The notes beneath the pieces are model-generated. The model was not told where the DNA came from. It saw only the letters and a list, made by a program, of their open reading frames with translations, and searched no databases. The position numbers were made by a program, and so were the translations under genes. Shown here one piece after another: positions 6,817 through 13,109 of a DNA stretch of 13,109 bases (position 1 is its first letter; every line of letters starts with the position of its first letter). Source of the DNA: JBOHPP01 sp050731755 (GTDB lineage Bacteria > Methylomirabilota > Methylomirabilia > Rokubacteriales > CSP1-6); assembly GCA_050731755.1 (NCBI GenBank), contig JBOHPP010000269.1, positions 1-13,109 of the forward strand, read 5' to 3'.

Positions 6817-8679
6817 TCAGCCGAGCTGATACTCCGGCGTGCTCATGAGCAGATGGAGGAGCATCCGGAGCGACTCCTCCATGTAGGTCTCCGCCGCACT
6901 CACCTGACTCGTCCCCAGCTCCGCGTCCAGGAAGCCGATGAGACGGGCCCGCATGTCGGGCTCCAGGGGCACGCGCAGGAACCGGCGCGCGAAGTAGTCC
7001 ACGACCTCCCCGGTGGTCTGGAGGCGATTGGCGAGGACCATCGCGGTCAGGTCGATCGGCGCCGCTCGCCGTGGGATGGGCTTCACCTTCTCGATGGCCA
7101 TCTGCCAGCCCCGGTAGCTGGCATAGCGCGTGTTGAAGTCCTCGTCCCGGTCGGCCTGCATGTTGGACATCGACACCATCTCGCCGCCGGTCTTGCTGGT
7201 GCCCGGCTTGGTGGCGCTGGTGATATCGAGCCCCTGGGCGATACGCTCACTCACCATTCGGATCGTCTCGTCGGCAGGGTAGCGGTCAGGTGGAATGAAG
7301 TTGATGTCCGGGAACAGGACGTCCCGCGCGAAATTCCCCCGGGCGATCAAGAGGCCCGGCGTGATCCAGCTCCGGCCCTGCGCCCACCCGGCTACCGTCG
7401 GCGGACGGAACAGCTGCTGCCCCAGCGAGGAGGACACCTCGTTGAAATCGGGCACGCCGGGAATCTCGGTCAGTCCGAGCTTCTTGAACGTAGACACCGC
7501 GAGCTCCACGGGACTCTTGATGCGCGTGGCGTACGAGGCCGGGCTGTAGAAGTCCCGGGAGAGGAAGATCGTCCGGAGGAGCGGAGCGATCGCGTAACCG
7601 TTATCGCGAAGCACCGTCCCCAGCTGATGCTGAAGCGCCGGAGACAGCTCCTGTCGGACGAAGAACCGGTAGATCTTCCCGGCGATGAACTCGGCGGTCG
7701 CTGGTTGGGCGAGAATGACATCGATCACACCAACGCCATCGAACCGCCCGGTGCGTCCGAGCACAGTCTTCTCGCCGTCGTCGTGCTGCGCCCGGTTCAC
7801 CACGAAGGTCAGGTCGCTGAAGTTCCAGCCGGTGAAGGCGCGGGCGGCCTCCCGGATGTCGGCCTCACTGTAGTGGCCAACGCCCATCGTGAAGAGCTCC
7901 ATGATCTCGCGCGCGAAGTTTTCGTTCGGAGCCCCCTTCACGTTCACCCCGGCGTCGAGGAACGCCAGCATCGCCGGGTCTTGGGCCACGCCGATCAAGA
8001 GGTCGCGAAAGGTCCCGGTCGCCTGTTTCTGGAAGAGCTCCAGATGCGATAGCATCTTCCGATAGTCGCGCACCTTTTCCTCGCTGGTGGCGAAGTGGCC
8101 GTGCCAGAACAGCGCCATCTTCTCCTCCAGCGGGCGGTTCGTGGTCAGCATCCGGTCGGCCCACCAGTACGCGACCCGGTTCGTCTCGAGCCGGCTCGCG
8201 CGAAGCCAGTAGAAGAACTTGTTGGTCACCGCCTGGAGGCGCCGGTTGCCCTGCGGCTTGATCCGTACCCCGAGCGCCTTGCCAGTGGCCTTGGCCAGGT
8301 CTGTCGTGGCGGGGCGGCTTGCCGGGAACGGCTCCAGCCCGGGATCGTGGATGCCGGAGTGGTCGAACGGCTTCAGGTGGCGGCTATCGATCGCCTGATA
8401 GTCGACGAGGTGAGTGACGGCGGCTGCGGGCGTCATCTGCGCGAACCGCCGTATCTCCTCGGGCGTGGCGCCGAAGCCCGCTCGCTCCAGAAGATGGGCC
8501 GCGCGGTCGTAGCTCCAGTCGGTGGGCCCGATCGGCGACAGATCCTCCACCCACGCTGCCGGCCCGGCGCCGACCGAGTCCGCTGCGGCGGCGAGGGGCA
8601 GCGCCGTGACCCCGGTGACCAGCATCAGCAGGCCTGCCAGCCACACCGCGCTTCTGCCCGCTCGGGCCCGTGTCACCAT
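6817..8679 (-). CDS. DUF1800 family secreted protein
   Basis: This is a large secreted protein of 620 residues in the DUF1800 family (PF08811), with unknown activity. A Sec-type signal peptide is visible: basic RARAGR, a hydrophobic core at about 11-30 and an AAAA-type cleavage region near 31-33. Family blocks are AAHLLERAGFGATPEEI at 60-76, the MALFWHGHF block at 188-196, NENFAREIMELFTMG at 252-266, ADIREAARAFTGW just after, and 'GWAQGRSWITPG' further on. The C-terminus ends with the family-typical 'MSTPEYQLG'. The ATG at 8679 has GAGG about seven bases upstream. It is the first gene of a two-gene unit with DUF1501; the usual genomic pairing of these families suggests a joint envelope or extracellular role. 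A GTG three bases inside is a possible alternative start. Confidence 0.93.
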   Translation of the reverse strand: MVTRARAGRSAVWLAGLLMLVTGVTALPLAAAADSVGAGPAAWVEDLSPIGPTDWSYDRAAHLLERAGFGATPEEIRRFAQMTPAAAVTHLVDYQAIDSRHLKPFDHSGIHDPGLEPFPASRPATTDLAKATGKALGVRIKPQGNRRLQAVTNKFFYWLRASRLETNRVAYWWADRMLTTNRPLEEKMALFWHGHFATSEEKVRDYRKMLSHLELFQKQATGTFRDLLIGVAQDPAMLAFLDAGVNVKGAPNENFAREIMELFTMGVGHYSEADIREAARAFTGWNFSDLTFVVNRAQHDDGEKTVLGRTGRFDGVGVIDVILAQPATAEFIAGKIYRFFVRQELSPALQHQLGTVLRDNGYAIAPLLRTIFLSRDFYSPASYATRIKSPVELAVSTFKKLGLTEIPGVPDFNEVSSSLGQQLFRPPTVAGWAQGRSWITPGLLIARGNFARDVLFPDINFIPPDRYPADETIRMVSERIAQGLDITSATKPGTSKTGGEMVSMSNMQADRDEDFNTRYASYRGWQMAIEKVKPIPRRAAPIDLTAMVLANRLQTTGEVVDYFARRFLRVPLEPDMRARLIGFLDAELGTSQVSAAETYMEESLRMLLHLLMSTPEYQLG

Positions 8680-8698
8680 CGCAAACCTCGTAGCCTAT

Positions 8699-8728
8699 CT
8701 CGTACACCGAGAGACCCGCCGATGTAAA
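8699..8728 (-). promoter_or_regulatory. Candidate promoter of the DUF1800-DUF1501 unit
   Basis: On the minus strand TTTACA (8723-8728) is followed after 18 bases by TACGAG (8699-8704). The -35 is five of six but the -10 is weak. Transcription would start close to 8692, giving a very short leader before the ATG at 8679. Plausible by position, weak by sequence. Confidence 0.3.
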
Positions 8729-8783
8729 GCGCGCCGCCAGGCCGGAGGGTCCGGGTTCGCCGGTGACGACGAGCCCCGCGACC

Positions 8784-8813
8784 TTGACACGTTGGCCGAC
8801 TCGTCGCTATGGT
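8784..8813 (+). promoter_or_regulatory. Sigma70-type promoter of the cyclase-family gene
   Basis: A perfect TTGACA (8784-8789), an 18-base spacer and TATGGT (8808-8813, four of six) face the cyclase gene. The start would be near 8820, leaving a leader of about 110 bases. It is divergent from the DUF1800 promoter, with the two -35 boxes about 55 bases apart. Confidence 0.55.
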
Positions 8814-8834
8814 CTGCGCGCAACGTGCACGCCG

Positions 8835-8933
8835 ATGACAACGGGACGCCCGCCGCCGGACTTCGGAGCAGAAGGACGGCCATCGGCCCCGGTCCTGCCT
8901 AAAACCCAGCGAGGTCAAGGAGAGTCCCCATGA
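8835..8933 (+). other. Possible 32-codon leader ORF upstream of the cyclase gene
   Basis: An ATG at 8835 opens a frame of 32 codons whose TGA (8931-8933) overlaps the cyclase ATG (8930-8932). The peptide is rich in Pro and Gly with no recognised family. No Shine-Dalgarno precedes it, and the cyclase gene has its own good SD, so it may be a chance frame. Confidence 0.15.
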
Positions 8934-10027
8934 AACGTTTCATCATTGCCGGAGTGGTCCTGGCCGTGTTCGCCGGCGACGCCATGGCCCAGACGCTGAA
9001 AGGCCCCGTCGACGACAAGCCCTTGCGGGAGAACTGGGCGCCGTCCAAATGGGGTGCGACCGACCGAGCCGGCTCGGCCAACCACACCAAGAACCCGGCC
9101 AACATCAGGCGGGCGCTGGCCACGATCAAGCAGAACAAGGCCATCACCATCGGCAAGGCCTACCACCGTGACGCGCCGGCTTTCGGCCCGCGGGGATGGA
9201 CGATGGTCATCCCCGGCACCCCGACCGGCGGTCCCTTCGGCAAGAACGCCCTCGTCTACCACGACGAGTTCGTGATGACTGAGATCGGCCAGATCCAGAC
9301 CCAGTTCGACGGTCCCGGCCATATCGGGGTGAACACCTCGAAGGGGCCGATGTTCTACAATGGCGTGATCTCCTGGGATGCCTACGAGCGTGGCCCCGGC
9401 GGCCGCGTGATGGGCATGGGACCCCTGGGCGTGGAGCACGTCGGCGAGCTGGGCTTCGTGTGCCGCCTGGTCGTGCTGGACGCCGTCGCCTACAAGAAGT
9501 CCAGAGGCCTGATCCCGGCCAACGCCGAGATGTTGCCCATCCCACAGAAGCCCGGCGACCCCGGCATCGTCACCGCGGATGACATCCAGGGCATCCTGAG
9601 GATGCAGGGCCTGGCCGACATCGCGGCCGGCGACTGCGTGGCCCTGCATACCGGGCAGGGCAACACCTGGAGCAACGATCGGTTCAAGTCCATGACGCCC
9701 GAACAGCGGAAAGCAGCGCGCGACATCTTCGCGCAAGGCGAGCCGGGCTTCGGGATCAGCGCCTGCGAGTACATGGCCACCCGCGACGTCGCCCTGACCA
9801 TGGGCGACACCTCGGCGAACGACGCTCAGCCCTCCGGCGAGCAGGGTCCCGACTATGCCGTGCCGTGCCACACCGAGCTTCAGACGCGACGTGGCCTCTG
9901 GAATCTCGAAAACGTGGACACCAAGTCCCTCGTCGACGCCAAAATCTTCGAAGGTGCCTTCATCTGGGCACCGCTGCGGATCATCGGCGCCACCGGCTCG
10001 CCCGGCAACCCGATGGTCCTCTACTGA
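8930..10027 (+). CDS. Secreted cyclase-family (PF04199-like) metal-dependent hydrolase
   Basis: This is a 365-residue protein of the cyclase / kynurenine-formamidase-like fold, whose members hydrolyse amide, lactone or cyclic bonds with bound Zn or Mn. A Sec signal peptide (MKRFIIAGVV... to about AMA at 20) precedes the domain, so the protein should be periplasmic. The metal motif region reads GQIQTQFDGPGHIG at 120-133. D127 and H131 correspond to the conserved D and last H of H-x-G-T-H-x-D-x-x-x-H, but Gln occupies both the first- and second-His positions (Q121/Q123 area and Q125). A later block, CVALHTGQGNTW, matches the family's 'RTG' segment. AAGGAG at 8917-8922 lies seven bases before the ATG. 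It is longer than KynB (about 210 residues), like the large secreted subgroup. It is monocistronic; the substrate is unknown. Confidence 0.88.
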   Translation: MKRFIIAGVVLAVFAGDAMAQTLKGPVDDKPLRENWAPSKWGATDRAGSANHTKNPANIRRALATIKQNKAITIGKAYHRDAPAFGPRGWTMVIPGTPTGGPFGKNALVYHDEFVMTEIGQIQTQFDGPGHIGVNTSKGPMFYNGVISWDAYERGPGGRVMGMGPLGVEHVGELGFVCRLVVLDAVAYKKSRGLIPANAEMLPIPQKPGDPGIVTADDIQGILRMQGLADIAAGDCVALHTGQGNTWSNDRFKSMTPEQRKAARDIFAQGEPGFGISACEYMATRDVALTMGDTSANDAQPSGEQGPDYAVPCHTELQTRRGLWNLENVDTKSLVDAKIFEGAFIWAPLRIIGATGSPGNPMVLY

Positions 10028-10054
10028 GTCGGCTGAGGTAGATCGAGGGGCCCG

Positions 10055-10082
10055 CAGGGCGGCGAGGACGCTCGCCGCCCTG
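10055..10082. terminator. Strong hairpin between converging genes
   Basis: A perfect 11-bp inverted repeat (CAGGGCGGCGA at 10055-10065, TCGCCGCCCTG at 10072-10082) with a 6-base loop lies 27 bases after the cyclase stop and 13 bases beyond the opposite-strand hydrolase stop. There is no T-run on either side, so it may be a GC-type terminator or an mRNA-stabilising stem serving both strands. Confidence 0.6.
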
Positions 10083-10095
10083 ACGCCCTCACTTC

Positions 10096-10749
10096 TCAGG
10101 CTCGACGTCTGAGCGAGCGATCCAGTTCCTTCAGCGCCCCGAGGATCGCTCCCTCCGGCTGCGCCAGCTCTTCCAGGATCGAGAAGTGATCGTGCCCGGC
10201 CAGCGGAAGGTACCGGCCCCGGAGGCCGTGCCGCTTATGGCGATGCCGCCGGCGACGCGAGCGTCGTTCATCGCCATGGCCGTCAGGTGCCCGCCCGCGG
10301 AGTGTCCCGCTACGAACACGCGGCCGGGGTCGCCGCCCAGCTCCTTGGCGTGCCCGATCACCCAGTCGACTGCCCTCCGCACCTCGGTGACGATCTGGTC
10401 GAGCCGTGCCGCCGGCGCCCAGCGTGTACTCGAGCAGCGCCAGGTTGAAGGCCGCGGGCAGCAACCCCTCGCCGAGGAAGGCGTACGGCTCCTTGTCGTT
10501 CATCTGCCAGTAGCCACCATGGATGTAGACGAGCGTCGGGGCGCCGGGCGTCCCGCACGCAAAGAGATCCAGGCGCTGCCGGGCGCCGTCGCCGTAGCGG
10601 AGATCGATCCGCCCGCCGCGCGCCTTCCGCAGCGTGTCGCTGCGCGCCGTCCACCCGCCTACGTACTGCTCGCGCTTGGCCAGGCCGACGGCGGCCGTGT
10701 TGTTGTAGGCGGCGTCCAGTGCCGCACGATCCATGGCTCGGTAGAGCAT
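10096..10749 (-). pseudogene. Arylformamidase-like alpha/beta hydrolase, frameshifted and internally deleted
   Basis: This is a remnant of an alpha/beta hydrolase like the arylformamidase/esterase group, which normally has about 270-290 residues. The first ~110 residues are intact and include the oxyanion motif HGGYW at 77-81 and 'LALLEYTL'. One extra G among the bases 10418-10420 then shifts the frame. Removing it restores APAARLDQIVTEVRRAVDW, and the alternative frame continues through the nucleophile elbow GHSAGGHL (Ser codon at 10299-10301). Near 10212-10234 the sequence jumps from 'GGIAISG' to 'RYLPLAGHDHFSILEEL', returning to the first frame with the catalytic His but without the ~65-70 residues that usually carry the acidic residue. 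The uninterrupted frame gives 217 residues with a nonsense middle. It starts 9 bases after the oxygenase stop; an ATG at 10734 is an alternative start. Sequencing error could explain the base insertion but not the deletion. Confidence 0.75.
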
Positions 10750-10758
10750 CAGAGTCCG

Positions 10759-11760
10759 TCAGGCGGTCGATTGGGATGAGGCGACTGAAGCGGTCAGCCC
10801 CGTCTTGCCATATTTCACATCGCGGTATTCGCCGGAGAGCACGCGCGGGTGTTTCGCCCGTCCCTGGGAGGGAAGGCATTCGATAAGGGCATCGTAGTTC
10901 GGGTGGTTGAAGAACGCGATGGACAGTCGTGGACGGCTCGGACCATCGCCGACCGGCGGGTTTACCACACGGTGCATGTTGGACAGCCAGCGGTCGTTCG
11001 TCCAGCGCATGAGGAGATCGCCGATATTCACGACGAACGTCGTCGGCGTCGTCGACACGTCGGTCCACCGGCCGCTGCGCATCCTCACTTGAAGGCCGCC
11101 CGGCCCGTCCTCGCCGCTCAGGATGGTGAAGCCGCCGTAGTCCGTGTGGGCACTGGCCCGGAGCTGGCCCGGGCTCGGGGGGACCGCCTGCGCCGGGTAG
11201 TAGTTGAGCCGCATGGTCCCGATCGACCGGTCGACCTTGTCGTCGAAGAAGCGCTCGTGCACCTCCAACGCGAGCGCGGCCAGCCGCATCAGGAACACGA
11301 CGAGCTGGCTCATGGCGCGGTAGTACATGGTCGCCGCCGGCGCGAAGCCGACCGGGGCCACTGGCCAGATGTTCGGCTCGAAGTGCCGGCGGCCGAGCGG
11401 ACCTGTGTAGTAGGGGTCGGCCGTGGTGTCGACCGGGCCGACGTGGAAGAACTCCTTCAGATCCGGTGGCGCCGTTGCGTCGTTCGCCGTCGCCAGCGCT
11501 TCCCCGCCGACGGGGTGGTAGCCACGGTTCGTGCCGGCGACGGGATGCCGGGCCGCGAGCTTGTCGGCGAGCGGGAGCGCGAAGAACCCGTGGGCCAGCC
11601 GGCGCAGATCGTCGACGAGGCGACCCGGCACGCCGTGGCCGGTGATGGCGAAGAACCCGATCTCGCGACAGGCGCCGTCGATGGCGCCGGCCACGTGCTG
11701 GCGCTCGGCCCGGCCGCCGCTGCGGGCGGGCGCGAGGTCGATCAGGGGGACCTCGGTCAT
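10759..11760 (-). CDS. 2-oxoglutarate/Fe(II)-dependent oxygenase, isopenicillin N synthase-like family
   Basis: This is a cytoplasmic non-haem iron dioxygenase of 333 residues, full length for the family. The N-terminal DIOX_N block is MTEVPLIDLAP followed by GFFAITGHGVP at 35-45. The C-terminal jelly-roll has NYYP at 186-189, the iron ligands H205-x-D207 in ASAHTDYGGFTIL, the distal H263 in NMHRVVNP and the 2-oxoglutarate-binding R278 with S280 in RPRLSIAFF. All catalytic residues are present, unlike the damaged genes on either side. The ATG at 11760 follows the SDR stop by only three bases and no good SD is seen, so it is probably translated by coupling. The substrate is unknown; family members hydroxylate or ring-modify amino acids, alkaloids, flavonoids and pyrimidines. 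Confidence 0.93.
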   Translation of the reverse strand: MTEVPLIDLAPARSGGRAERQHVAGAIDGACREIGFFAITGHGVPGRLVDDLRRLAHGFFALPLADKLAARHPVAGTNRGYHPVGGEALATANDATAPPDLKEFFHVGPVDTTADPYYTGPLGRRHFEPNIWPVAPVGFAPAATMYYRAMSQLVVFLMRLAALALEVHERFFDDKVDRSIGTMRLNYYPAQAVPPSPGQLRASAHTDYGGFTILSGEDGPGGLQVRMRSGRWTDVSTTPTTFVVNIGDLLMRWTNDRWLSNMHRVVNPPVGDGPSRPRLSIAFFNHPNYDALIECLPSQGRAKHPRVLSGEYRDVKYGKTGLTASVASSQSTA

Positions 11761-11763
11761 GGG

Positions 11764-12240
11764 TCAGAGGGTCGAGAACACCGAGCCGCCGTCGACGATC
11801 AGCGTCTGGCCGCTCATGAACGCGCTGTCGTCAGAGGCGAGGAAGACCACAGCGCCCTTGGACGTCACGTAGTGAAGGAGTAAGGCCGTGCCCTTGGCCA
11901 CGATGGCCGAGGCGACGTTGACGATCCGCCCGCCACCCTGAGTGCGCATGATGGGGGCAACGGCGCGGGCGCAGTTCCACACGCCCTTGACGTTGACGGT
12001 CATGACTCGGTCCCACTCTGCCTCCGGGATCTCGTCGAAGGGCTGGGGCTTGAGCGTGGCGAACACGGCGGCGTTGTTGACGAGCACATCGATCCGGCCG
12101 AAGCAGGCCACGGCGGCGCCGACCATGGCGCGCACCGAGGCGGCGTCGCTCACGTCGGTCCGCACGCCGAGGGCCCGGTACGCGAAGCCGAGGCCGGCCG
12201 CTCCGCCGGTGATCACCGCGACCTTGCCCGAGAGCCGCAT
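11764..12240 (-). CDS. Short-chain dehydrogenase/reductase with two internal in-frame deletions
   Basis: This is an NAD(P)-dependent SDR remnant of 158 residues where about 255 are expected. Retained are the Rossmann motif TGGAAGLG at 11-18, NNAA at 55-58, N83, S111 and Y124-x3-K128, so the catalytic set is complete on paper. Two blocks are missing. After 'GLGFAYR' (about 19-22) the sequence jumps to 'ALGVRTDVSDA', losing about 32 residues including the strand that selects NAD or NADP. At 'SKGAV/VFLASDD' (129-133) it jumps over about 65 residues, losing the helix after the Lys and the substrate loop. It then ends normally with SGQTLIVDGG. Both losses keep the frame. The start at 12240 gives the family N-terminus MRLSGKVAVITGG; the upstream ATG at 12255 lies inside the -10 box. 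It is probably non-functional. It heads the operon with the oxygenase and hydrolase. Confidence 0.8.
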   Translation of the reverse strand: MRLSGKVAVITGGAAGLGFAYRALGVRTDVSDAASVRAMVGAAVACFGRIDVLVNNAAVFATLKPQPFDEIPEAEWDRVMTVNVKGVWNCARAVAPIMRTQGGGRIVNVASAIVAKGTALLLHYVTSKGAVVFLASDDSAFMSGQTLIVDGGSVFSTL

Positions 12241-12250
12241 GTGTCGCAGG

Positions 12251-12279
12251 AGCATAGACGGCCGTCCGGGACGCGTCAA
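12251..12279 (-). promoter_or_regulatory. Sigma70-type promoter of the SDR-oxygenase-hydrolase operon
   Basis: Minus-strand TTGACG (12274-12279) is followed after exactly 17 bases by TATGCT (12251-12256). Transcription would begin about 12244, only some four bases before the SDR ATG at 12240, so the mRNA would be nearly leaderless. No SD precedes that ATG, which agrees. The site lies in the 64-base gap shared with the divergent aldo/keto reductase gene. Confidence 0.5.
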
Positions 12280-12304
12280 CGCCACGGCCATGGCAGAATG
12301 AGGC

Positions 12305-13109
12305 ATGCCCGCGCATCATCCCGCCCCCGTTCCCGATTTCCTCTACGGCACCGCCTGGAAGGAAGACCGGACGCAGGCCCTCACCGAACTCGCGCTCCGG
12401 ATGGGCTTCCGGGGCATAGACACGGCGAACCAGCGACGGCACTACTTCGAGGCCGGAGTGGGCCAGGGGCTCGCCGCCGCCTACCGCGCGGGCGTGGTTA
12501 CGCGCGCGGACCTTTTCTTACAGACGAAATTCACCTACCAGGGCGGCCAGGACCACCGGTTGCCCTACGATCCCGCGGCCGACCTTGCCACGCAGGTCGC
12601 CCAGTCGATGGCCAGCTCGCTCGAGCACCTCGGGACGGACCACGTCGACAGCTATGTGCTGCACGGGCCCGCCTCCGGCCGCGGCTGGAGCGACGACGAC
12701 GCCGAGGTCTGGGCCGCGATGGTGAAGGAGCGCGACGCCGGGCGCACGAGGCTCCTCGGCGTGAGCAACGTCTCCCTGCGGCACCTCGCGCAGATGGCGG
12801 CCGCCGGCGCTGAGGCCCCGGCGTTCGTCCAGAACCGCTGCTTCGCCCGCTTCGGCTGGGACCGCGATGTTCGATCGTTCTGCATGGACGGGATCGTCTA
12901 CCAGGGCTTCTCGCTGCTCACTGCCAACCCGGAGGTGCTGCGCCACCCGCTGGTCGCCGGCCTCGCCGCGCGGGGCAAGGCCACGCCGGCCCAGGTTGTG
13001 TTCCGCTTCGCGCAGGCGGTCGGGATGCTGCCGCTGACCGGCACCTCCGACGCCGAGCACATGAAGCAGGATCTGGTCAGCCACCACCTGGCGCTCTCCG
13101 CCGACGAGG
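12305..13109 (+). CDS. Aldo/keto reductase, 3' end outside window
   Basis: This is a NADPH-dependent aldo/keto reductase with a (beta/alpha)8 barrel; 268 codons are visible before the window ends and the frame has no stop. Motifs are GFRGIDTA with D39, Y47 in NQRRHYFEAGVGQGL, K75 in LFLQTKFTY and H120 in VDSYVLHGP, giving the D-Y-K-H tetrad. LGVSNV at 151-156 and FVQNR near 174-178 are also typical. 'PLTGTSDAEHMKQDL' at 243-257 fits the cofactor-binding segment, so only a short C-terminal tail should be missing. An in-frame TGA at 12299-12301 rules out an earlier start. Only a GAGG one base before the ATG resembles an SD. It diverges from the SDR operon and looks undamaged. The substrate is a carbonyl compound of unknown identity. 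Confidence 0.9.
   Translation, partial: MPAHHPAPVPDFLYGTAWKEDRTQALTELALRMGFRGIDTANQRRHYFEAGVGQGLAAAYRAGVVTRADLFLQTKFTYQGGQDHRLPYDPAADLATQVAQSMASSLEHLGTDHVDSYVLHGPASGRGWSDDDAEVWAAMVKERDAGRTRLLGVSNVSLRHLAQMAAAGAEAPAFVQNRCFARFGWDRDVRSFCMDGIVYQGFSLLTANPEVLRHPLVAGLAARGKATPAQVVFRFAQAVGMLPLTGTSDAEHMKQDLVSHHLALSADE

Noticed and set aside
6707..6821. Further CGGTCAGC copies in and after the DUF1501 start region
   Set aside because: These lie within coding sequence or a stop codon context and are expected from GC-rich codon use, so they were not joined to the cluster at 5413-5552.
6787..8052. Plus-strand open frame of about 420 codons opposite DUF1800
   Set aside because: It is antisense to a gene with strong family motifs and its product is His/Arg/Glu-rich with no domain; it mirrors the codon bias of the real gene.
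8915..9871. Minus-strand open frame of about 318 codons opposite the cyclase gene
   Set aside because: It has no recognisable domain, no SD, and lies antisense to a well-supported secreted protein.
10849..11883. Plus-strand open frame of about 344 codons opposite the oxygenase and SDR
   Set aside because: It crosses two opposite-strand genes, is rich in Arg, Val and His, and shows no family signal.
1..13109. CRISPR array, transposon ends, tRNA or rRNA genes, defence islands
   Set aside because: I saw no regularly spaced repeats beyond the two 65-bp units, no transposase-like protein, no tRNA-like cloverleaf and no defence domains by reading; a covariance-model scan would settle the RNA question.

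Overview
The window is about 13.1 kb of very GC-rich bacterial DNA, roughly two thirds or more G+C by eye, with strong G/C third-position bias and several GTG starts. Gene content (a secreted DUF1800/DUF1501 pair, a secreted cyclase-type hydrolase, a molybdenum hydroxylase linked to a PotABC-type importer, a 2OG oxygenase) fits a soil or sediment heterotroph such as a proteobacterium or a candidate phylum like Rokubacteria. This placement is an inference; no rRNA or other marker gene is present.

Layout. (1) 1-4784, plus strand: the 3' part of a xanthine-dehydrogenase-family molybdopterin subunit, two ABC permeases and an ABC ATPase of the spermidine/putrescine (PotB-PotC-PotA) type. All are tightly packed. 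Between the second permease and the ATPase lie two tandem 65-bp repeats. Each repeat forms a 22-codon mini-ORF, and three ATGA stop/start overlaps chain the genes together. The operon fades into very short coupled ORFs at about 4784-4854. (2) 4841-8679, minus strand: a small secreted cupin with its own sigma70-like promoter, and a two-gene unit of a Sec-secreted DUF1800 protein followed by a Tat-signal DUF1501 protein. (3) 8784-10082, plus strand: a secreted cyclase-family (PF04199-like) hydrolase with a promoter and a strong hairpin after it. (4) 10096-12240, minus strand: a three-gene unit of SDR, 2OG-Fe(II) oxygenase and arylformamidase-like alpha/beta hydrolase. The SDR has lost two internal blocks in frame and the hydrolase carries a frameshift plus an internal deletion, while the oxygenase between them looks intact. 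(5) 12305-13109, plus strand: an aldo/keto reductase, divergent from the SDR and cut by the window end.

How the genes may work together: the hydroxylase and importer probably take up and oxidise a small nitrogenous or heteroaromatic compound. The oxygenase/SDR/hydrolase/AKR block looks like a second catabolic cluster that is decaying. The secreted DUF pair, cupin and cyclase are periplasmic or exported proteins of unknown substrate. I see no CRISPR array, defence system, transposase or RNA gene. The most unusual items are the chained 65-bp mini-ORF repeats and the internally deleted SDR and hydrolase.
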